Positions 58,746 through 64,000 of a stretch of 64,000 nt of DNA are shown piece after piece. A program made the translations under genes and the position numbers. Position 1 is the stretch's first letter, and each line of letters begins with the position of its first letter. The DNA is from Pristimantibacillus sp052113225 (GTDB taxonomy: Bacteria; Bacillota; Bacilli; Paenibacillales; Paenibacillaceae). The DNA lies in the NCBI RefSeq assembly GCF_052113225.1, contig NZ_JBFRCT010000002.1, positions 667,598 through 731,597 of the forward strand. Reading direction: 5' to 3'. The notes beneath the pieces were generated by a model that was given only the letters and a program-made list of their open reading frames with translations, was not told where the DNA came from and made no database searches.

Positions 58746-61229
58746 ATGCCTATGCATTCATCCCGTTCCAAACTTATTGCCGGCGTATTAGCTTTCTCCT
58801 TGCTTGCCGGAGGCACTACCATCGCAATTCCAACTCAACAGGCTTATGCTGCTGCAGTTTCCAATACTCCTTTCACAGATTCCATTCCTGCTTGGGCGGA
58901 GAAGCATGTTGCTAAGCTCGCGCTGCAGGGTATTGTAAATGGTTACAATGTCGCAGGCGGAGCGGAATTCCGTCCGTTAAAAAGCGTTACACAGGAAGAG
59001 GCCGTTGTAATGGCTCTTCGTTTCGCAGGTCTTGCGGATGAAATCAAAGCGGATGATATTATTGCATACCCGGATTCTTTCAAGGTAAGTAATTTCTTCA
59101 AGCCTTATATTCTGCTGGCCTTTAAGAAAGGCTTGCTTGATCAAAATGAGGAATATGCTAACGCCGCTGCCAATCCTAAGCTGGCGTGGGGTTCAACTCC
59201 TGCATCTCGGGAATGGGTAACGAAGCTGATGGTTAAAGCCATTGATAAGAAAGAATTAGCGGATGATCTTAGCAAGACTGCCTCTACCTTTGCTGACGGC
59301 AGCCAGATTACTCCGAAGTATTTGGGTTATGTGAATGCAGCGGTGTCGCTTGAACTGGTGAAAGGCGTCTCCGCTACCAAGTTTGATCCAAAAGCACCGG
59401 TCAACAGAGCGAGTCTAGCGACACTGTTCAGCCGTGCTGAAAAGCAATATCAGGTGCCGTACGAAGGTCAGGTAAGTGGCATAGTTACTGCTCAAACGGC
59501 AACGTCTATTACTTTGTACAGCGAAGGGAAAGAAACCAGTTACACGCTGGACTCAGGTTCCTTGTTCTATACGGCGGACAGCGACAATCCAATCAAAGCC
59601 GCAGATATCAAGCTTTACTCCGATATCATGCTCATTGGCAAATCGGGCAAAGCATCATATGTGGAATCACAAGGTACTGAGCAGCATATCAAAACGATAA
59701 CGGCGAAGCTGGACCGTGTAAATACAACGGACCGTTACTTCTATGCTTGGGTTAATGATGAGCCGGTAAAATTCCCTTACAGCAGCGCAGTAACGATAAA
59801 GGACAGCACAGGAAAGACGCTGACAGTTTCCGATCTGAAGCGTGATACCAATCTGACGATTGTAGAAGATACATTCCGTACTACTCCTCAGGTTGTTTCT
59901 ATAACAGCTGAGGCACAAACGGTTGCTAATACGGCGACAGGTCAATTTTATTCAGCGGGCAGCGGCCTGATTAATTACCTGGTAGATGGTAACCTGCAGT
60001 CCAAGTTCCTGGCTGATAATGCGGAAGTTATCATTAATGGTATTGAAGAGCCTACCGTCAGTGATCTGCTGAAAGGAATCGATAATATTAAGCTCACCTT
60101 GAATGATGAGCAGGAAGTTACGCGTATCGAAGTGGTTAACCGGAATGTCTCGACACTTGATTCTGCAACGGTTGTGAACTACAGCGGCGATAACAAACTG
60201 CTTACGGTAGTTGATCCTGTCACGACGAATGCAAGTGCATTGTTCCTGACGGATTCTAGTAAAATTGATTACAATGGATCGTCCATTACGGTTAGCCAAG
60301 CGAGGGCGTATCTCGTTGCGAACAGAAAAGTTAAGATCACATACTCGGGAAAAAATATTATCTCGTTAAGCTTTATCTATAAACAGACTGGTACACTCGT
60401 TTCGGTAAACTCAACTGACAAGTTACTGTCTGTTAAGCTTGATACAGGTGAGAAGGTAAGCATTCCTTATACATCGCCGCTGCTTCAAATTCCTGGTGTT
60501 TCGGTGCCGACATTATCCAGCTTGCAGGCAGGAGATACAATTACTGTGCTGCTTGATGCAAATCAAGAGAAAGCAGCAACTATTCAAGTGCACAAGACGC
60601 TGCAATATCAAGTTACAGCCGTTAATACATCGACTAAGCTTGTCTCTGTGAAGACCGCTGATAACGCGTCAAAAGATATTTCGCTTGTGAGTGTTCCAAT
60701 TACGGATGAGAATGGTACTGCCGTAACGATAAGTGCGCTAACGAACGGTACGATTATTAATGTCCCTTACATCGGCAGCACAATTTTGTCCGTTAAGCTG
60801 ATCAATATGAGATATGGCACGGTATCTTCCGTTTCGGCAAGTAGTTTGTCTGTCACAGAAGCGAATGGCACAACAAGCACTGTATCCCTGTCTAAAGGGG
60901 TTAAAGTAATTAAAGGCACTCAAACGACGTATTCTACCTCAGCAATTGCATCAGGCGATATCATTCAAGTGTACAAGGACGAGAATGAGCAGGCGATCGT
61001 AACGGTTGCTGTAGGCGAGAAGCGTACGTATTGGAAATATGATGCTCCTAATGCAACTATCTGGACATACAAGACAACTTCGGAAGATAACGGCAACTTC
61101 AGTTATATTACTTCTGACACGAAAATTTTGTATAACAACGCAGCCATTCAAGTTACTGCGTTGAAGGATGGCGATTCAATTACCATTTACTCCTTCAACA
61201 ATAAAGCTCTCAAAATTGTAAAATCTTAA
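58746..61229 (+). CDS. S-layer homology (SLH) domain surface protein
   Basis: 827 residues. A signal peptide ends near QAYAAAV (about residue 38). Three SLH-like units follow at about 41-95 (FTDSIPAWAEKHVAKLALQG), 100-175 and 180-235 (STFADGSQITPKYLGYVNAA, FDPKAPVNRASLATLFSRA), which bind pyruvylated secondary cell-wall polymer. The remaining ~590 residues are Thr/Ser/Val-rich beta repeats (GIVTAQTATSITLYSEG, GTLVSVNSTDKLLSVKLDTG, GTVSSVSASSLSVTEANG) of unknown function. AAGGAGG precedes ATG 58746. It follows the amidase and GerMN genes closely. Confidence 0.9.
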   Translation: MPMHSSRSKLIAGVLAFSLLAGGTTIAIPTQQAYAAAVSNTPFTDSIPAWAEKHVAKLALQGIVNGYNVAGGAEFRPLKSVTQEEAVVMALRFAGLADEIKADDIIAYPDSFKVSNFFKPYILLAFKKGLLDQNEEYANAAANPKLAWGSTPASREWVTKLMVKAIDKKELADDLSKTASTFADGSQITPKYLGYVNAAVSLELVKGVSATKFDPKAPVNRASLATLFSRAEKQYQVPYEGQVSGIVTAQTATSITLYSEGKETSYTLDSGSLFYTADSDNPIKAADIKLYSDIMLIGKSGKASYVESQGTEQHIKTITAKLDRVNTTDRYFYAWVNDEPVKFPYSSAVTIKDSTGKTLTVSDLKRDTNLTIVEDTFRTTPQVVSITAEAQTVANTATGQFYSAGSGLINYLVDGNLQSKFLADNAEVIINGIEEPTVSDLLKGIDNIKLTLNDEQEVTRIEVVNRNVSTLDSATVVNYSGDNKLLTVVDPVTTNASALFLTDSSKIDYNGSSITVSQARAYLVANRKVKITYSGKNIISLSFIYKQTGTLVSVNSTDKLLSVKLDTGEKVSIPYTSPLLQIPGVSVPTLSSLQAGDTITVLLDANQEKAATIQVHKTLQYQVTAVNTSTKLVSVKTADNASKDISLVSVPITDENGTAVTISALTNGTIINVPYIGSTILSVKLINMRYGTVSSVSASSLSVTEANGTTSTVSLSKGVKVIKGTQTTYSTSAIASGDIIQVYKDENEQAIVTVAVGEKRTYWKYDAPNATIWTYKTTSEDNGNFSYITSDTKILYNNAAIQVTALKDGDSITIYSFNNKALKIVKS

Positions 61230-61271
61230 TGTAAAAAGAGCTGAAAGTAGTCTAAATTCTTATATTTTGTG

Positions 61272-61300
61272 AAAAAACCATCCAATAGGGCGGTTTTTTC
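61272..61300 (+). terminator. Rho-independent terminator after the SLH gene
   Basis: AAAAAACC pairs with GGTTTTTT, extended inward by TCC / GGG with one wobble, then CTTTTTTT. Confidence 0.85.
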
Positions 61301-61384
61301 TTTTTTTCAGGCGTAATAAGGTTGCGCCGCGTGACAAATTTCGCTACACTTTGAACGATAGTGTTTGGGATTAGGAGAGAGACG

Positions 61385-62086
61385 ATGAATGCGAAGCAGA
61401 AGATGCGACATATATTGGATACGTTAGCGGAGATGTTCCCCGATGCACATTGTGAATTGCATCATAGCAATCCGTTCGAACTGACCCTAGCGGTCCTGCT
61501 GTCGGCGCAATGCACGGATGAGACGGTGAATAAAGTAACTGTCAATCTGTTTCAGAAATACAAACGGCCGGAAGACTATTTATCGGTGCCGCTGGAAGAG
61601 CTGGAGCAAGATATTCGCCGAATTGGGCTATTCCGCAGCAAGGCATCCAATATTCAAAAGCTATGCCGCATCCTAATCGATAAATATGAAGGGGAAGTTC
61701 CTTCGGGGCATGAACAGTTAACGGAGCTGCCTGGCGTTGGACGCAAGACTGCTAACGTTGTTGTCTCGAATGCGTTTGGCGTTCCAGCGATTGCCGTAGA
61801 TACGCATGTCGATAGGGTATCGAAACGCCTTGGCGTGGCTAAGCTGGATGATACCGTTCTCGAAGTTGAAAAGAAGCTGATGAAGCTTGTGCCTCGCGAG
61901 GAATGGACGCTTACCCATCACCGGCTTATATTTTTCGGCCGCTATCACTGCAAAGCACAAAACCCGCAATGTCCAATATGCCCGTTGCTTGATTTATGCA
62001 AAGAAGGAAAGCAGCGTATGAAGCCGGGCGGACAAACGAAAACTAAAATTAAGACAACCAAACCGAAAAAAGCCAGTGAAGGATGA
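61385..62086 (+). CDS. nth: Endonuclease III
   Basis: 233 residues, helix-hairpin-helix DNA glycosylase/AP lyase for oxidised pyrimidines. The HhH motif with catalytic Lys is ELPGVGRKTANVV (about residues 115-127) and the catalytic Asp lies in AVDTHVDRVS (about 140). The [4Fe-4S] ligands have exact C-x6-C-x2-C-x5-C spacing in CKAQNPQCPICPLLDLC (about 193-209). A basic Lys/Thr tail follows the cluster. GGAGAGAG precedes ATG 61385. Confidence 0.95.
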   Translation: MNAKQKMRHILDTLAEMFPDAHCELHHSNPFELTLAVLLSAQCTDETVNKVTVNLFQKYKRPEDYLSVPLEELEQDIRRIGLFRSKASNIQKLCRILIDKYEGEVPSGHEQLTELPGVGRKTANVVVSNAFGVPAIAVDTHVDRVSKRLGVAKLDDTVLEVEKKLMKLVPREEWTLTHHRLIFFGRYHCKAQNPQCPICPLLDLCKEGKQRMKPGGQTKTKIKTTKPKKASEG

Positions 62087-62092
62087 TGACAA

Positions 62093-62362
62093 ATGAAATG
62101 TATTTCTGTGTATACGAATAATTTTGAGCTGTTCTCTGATATTTATGAGCAAGTCCTGGAATCACCACCACAAGAAAATGAAGATATTCTGGTAGAGGGC
62201 GTAACGGTTAGCGGTTCCGGCGACGTACCTGACCAGTATATCGAGCGTATGCGTGCGAAGCCTGAAGTTGTAGTTATGAAAGAGAAAGAACGTAACATTA
62301 TGATTTTGCAGCATGGTAATGTATTTGAAATTTGCCTGCCTGCTGAAGAGGAAGCTGTATAG
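62093..62362 (+). CDS. Small protein of unknown function
   Basis: 89 residues, acidic, no signal or membrane segment. The text MKCISVYTNNFELFSDIYEQVL, VEGVTVSGSGDVPDQYIERM and VVMKEKERNIMILQHGNVFE suggests a small alpha/beta fold. AAGGATGATG spans the nth stop and serves ATG 62093, six bases after nth. It sits between nth and the dynamin-like gene with no spare sequence, so it is probably translated with both. I do not recognise the family. Confidence 0.75.
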   Translation: MKCISVYTNNFELFSDIYEQVLESPPQENEDILVEGVTVSGSGDVPDQYIERMRAKPEVVVMKEKERNIMILQHGNVFEICLPAEEEAV

Positions 62363-62365
62363 ACA

Positions 62366-64000
62366 ATGATGGAAACGACAGTACGAGGCATGACGGATGC
62401 GCTGCTCTTGACCGCTTCAGAGATGCAAGCGGCAGGCGACAGTCTGCACGAAAAGCAAGTATTGGAGTTAAACAGTAAGCTGGCCGAGGGCCGGCTTACT
62501 GTTGCATTTTGCGGGCATTTTTCCGCGGGGAAATCAACGTTAGTCAACCGTTTGTGCGGCGCTCAGCTGCTGCCATCCAGCCCGATACCGACGAGTGCCA
62601 ATGTCGTTGCGATTCGCGGTGGAGAGACAGCTAAGGCCAGTGTGGTCAGCATCAAGAATGGTGAGCATGTTAGTGTAGATATTCCGCTCGAACAATTAGA
62701 CGAGTATTGCAAGGATGGCGAAAATATCGAGTCTGTCTCGATTTACTATCCTACTGAGCGTCTTGGCAATCATACGGTACTTCTTGACACCCCGGGTATT
62801 GATTCAACGGATGATGCGCACAGAATGTCGACCGAGTCGGCACTCCATTTGGCGGATGTAGTTTTTTATGTGATGGATTATAACCATGTCCAATCCGAGA
62901 TTAACTTTGCATTTGCGAAGCAATTGAAGGACTGGGGCAAGCCCTTATATTTTATTGTTAATCAGATCGATAAACACCGTGATCGTGAATTATCATTCGA
63001 GCAATACCGGAAGAGTGTGGAGGAAGCGTTTCAAGCATGGCATTTGGAGCCAGCTGGAATCGTTTATTTGTCGTTGCGCCAACCGGATCACCCTCATCAA
63101 GAGTGGGAACAGCTTGAGCTGCTGCTGTCTCAATTGGCGGCGGAGAAAGTGCCTTTGGCCGCTTACAGCGTGGATGCTTCGCTGCGGCATCTTGTTGTTG
63201 AACATGAGAAATGGTGGGATATGCGGGATGAACCGGAGCGGGAGCGTCTAATTGCCGAGGCAGGTGGAGAAGAAGCGGCTGCCAAGGTGAAGGAAGAGAT
63301 GGCTCAGCTTGAAGCAGAAAAGTATAGACTCGCAGCCGAACCAGATCGTATTCGGACGGAGCTCCGTCGGAGTGTACAGTCGCTGCTTGATAACGCGATT
63401 ATTACGCCTGCTCCACTTCGGGATAAAGCACATGTCTTCCTCGAGAGTCGGAAGCCTGGATTTAAGGCAGGGCTTCTATTCGCCGGGGCAAAGACAGCTG
63501 CGGAGCAAGAGCGCAGACTGGAAACGTTCCGCACCGAATTTGCCTCGCAGGTTAATGCTGCAGTAGATTGGCATGTCAAGGATATGCTGCGCAAAGCTGC
63601 GGAGAAGGTAGGCTATCCAGCCGAGCGGATCGAGCCAGAGCTGATCGCAAGCTTGTCATGGCAGCCAGAACCTCAGTGGCTGGTTGAGAGCGTAAATACC
63701 GGTGCTACTTTCGGCAACGAGTATACGATGGTATATACCCGAGAGATTGCCGCGGAAGTGAAATTGATCTACCGCAAGCACGCGTTCGATATTATCGACG
63801 TGCTTGTGGAGTTTGTTACCGCTGCGAGTAAGACCGCAGCGGAAGAGGCGGCAGCGCAGCTAGCGGGGCTTGGCTCGCAAGCTGGCGCGCTGGCGCAGCT
63901 TGCAGCGCTGGCGCAGCGTGCTGCCGCGCATGCAGCGCAGCTCGCCGCTGCGCTGCCGCCGCGCGTGCAGCGCCCGGCGCTGCCGGCGCCACGCGCCGCG
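62366..64000 (+). CDS. Bacterial dynamin-like GTPase (partial, 3' end outside window)
   Basis: 545 codons are visible and open to the window edge. The GTPase domain has GHFSAGKSTLVN (G1, about residue 49), PTSANVV (G2), LLDTPGIDS (G3) and FIVNQIDKH (G4). Long helical segments follow, then an extremely Ala/Leu/Gln-rich, GC-rich stretch from about residue 490 (TAAEEAAAQLAGLGSQ and ALAQLAALAQRAAAHAA). B. subtilis DynA (YpbR) is a fusion of two such dynamin modules of ~1190 residues; this looks like the first module reaching its linker. It would act in membrane fusion or surveillance. ATG 62366 or 62369 starts four bases after the previous stop. Confidence 0.88.
   Translation, partial: MMETTVRGMTDALLLTASEMQAAGDSLHEKQVLELNSKLAEGRLTVAFCGHFSAGKSTLVNRLCGAQLLPSSPIPTSANVVAIRGGETAKASVVSIKNGEHVSVDIPLEQLDEYCKDGENIESVSIYYPTERLGNHTVLLDTPGIDSTDDAHRMSTESALHLADVVFYVMDYNHVQSEINFAFAKQLKDWGKPLYFIVNQIDKHRDRELSFEQYRKSVEEAFQAWHLEPAGIVYLSLRQPDHPHQEWEQLELLLSQLAAEKVPLAAYSVDASLRHLVVEHEKWWDMRDEPERERLIAEAGGEEAAAKVKEEMAQLEAEKYRLAAEPDRIRTELRRSVQSLLDNAIITPAPLRDKAHVFLESRKPGFKAGLLFAGAKTAAEQERRLETFRTEFASQVNAAVDWHVKDMLRKAAEKVGYPAERIEPELIASLSWQPEPQWLVESVNTGATFGNEYTMVYTREIAAEVKLIYRKHAFDIIDVLVEFVTAASKTAAEEAAAQLAGLGSQAGALAQLAALAQRAAAHAAQLAAALPPRVQRPALPAPRAA

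Overview
The window is a chromosomal segment of a Gram-positive, spore-forming Bacillales bacterium, most probably a Paenibacillus or close relative. Evidence: the gene order trp-hisC-tyrA, ypiF-qcrABC-ypjABCD-dapB-mgsA-bshB1-bshA-cca-birA-panBCD-dinG-ypmB-dnaD-nth largely follows the Bacillus subtilis order; bacillithiol genes, Rex, DnaD, a GerMN lipoprotein and an S-layer-homology protein are present; Shine-Dalgarno sequences are strong; and moderate G+C plus palindromic intergenic repeats resemble Paenibacillus. The species call is inference.

Layout. 1-7754: the 3' end of an aromatic amino acid supraoperon (trpE partial, trpD, C, F, B, A, terminator, hisC, tyrA). No trpG lies between trpE and trpD. 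7755-12715: an accessory stretch with a candidate small RNA, an ECF sigma/anti-sigma pair, a histidine-phosphatase-family gene, 1 kb of structured repeats, an unrecognised gene and the relic of a gamma-carbonic-anhydrase-like gene. 12715-18339: the b6c1 menaquinol:cytochrome c reductase (qcrABC) with its conserved ypi/ypj neighbours. 18485-24912: a long co-oriented run for pyrophosphohydrolase, lysine precursors, methylglyoxal, bacillithiol, CCA addition and biotin ligase. 24945-28237: a structured leader with terminator followed by panBCD and a TPR gene. 28253-33585: dinG-rex-mtaD-tseB, tightly overlapped. 33712-38745: a membrane protein plus FtsH-like protease, then 3-hydroxyacyl-CoA dehydrogenase, acetate kinase and DnaD. 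39025-42002: AraC regulator divergent from a GH127 arabinofuranosidase. 42120-44356: AIM24-like, DinB-like, NUDIX and pyrE. 44416-50564 (minus strand): a T-box leader followed by proB-proA-proC-mtnW-mtnX-mtnB in one run. 50625-53384: mtnE, a small secreted protein and mtnU. 53396-56503: LysR regulator divergent from leuCD. 56663-61229: cell-envelope genes (amidase, GerMN lipoprotein, SLH protein). 61385-64000: nth, a small unknown gene and the N-terminal part of a dynamin-like GTPase that runs off the window.

How the genes work together. Methionine salvage enzymes occur in three places (mtaD; mtnWXB behind the proline genes; mtnE and mtnU), and mtnWXB appear to share a T-box-controlled transcript with proline synthesis. 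An ECF-type promoter motif shared by the sigma operon and the amidase cluster suggests an envelope-stress circuit. The most interesting non-coding material is a family of three covarying three-way-junction-like repeats at 10297-11148, the candidate sRNA at 7939-8020 and the panB leader at 24950-25122. All calls come from reading sequence; no database search was made.
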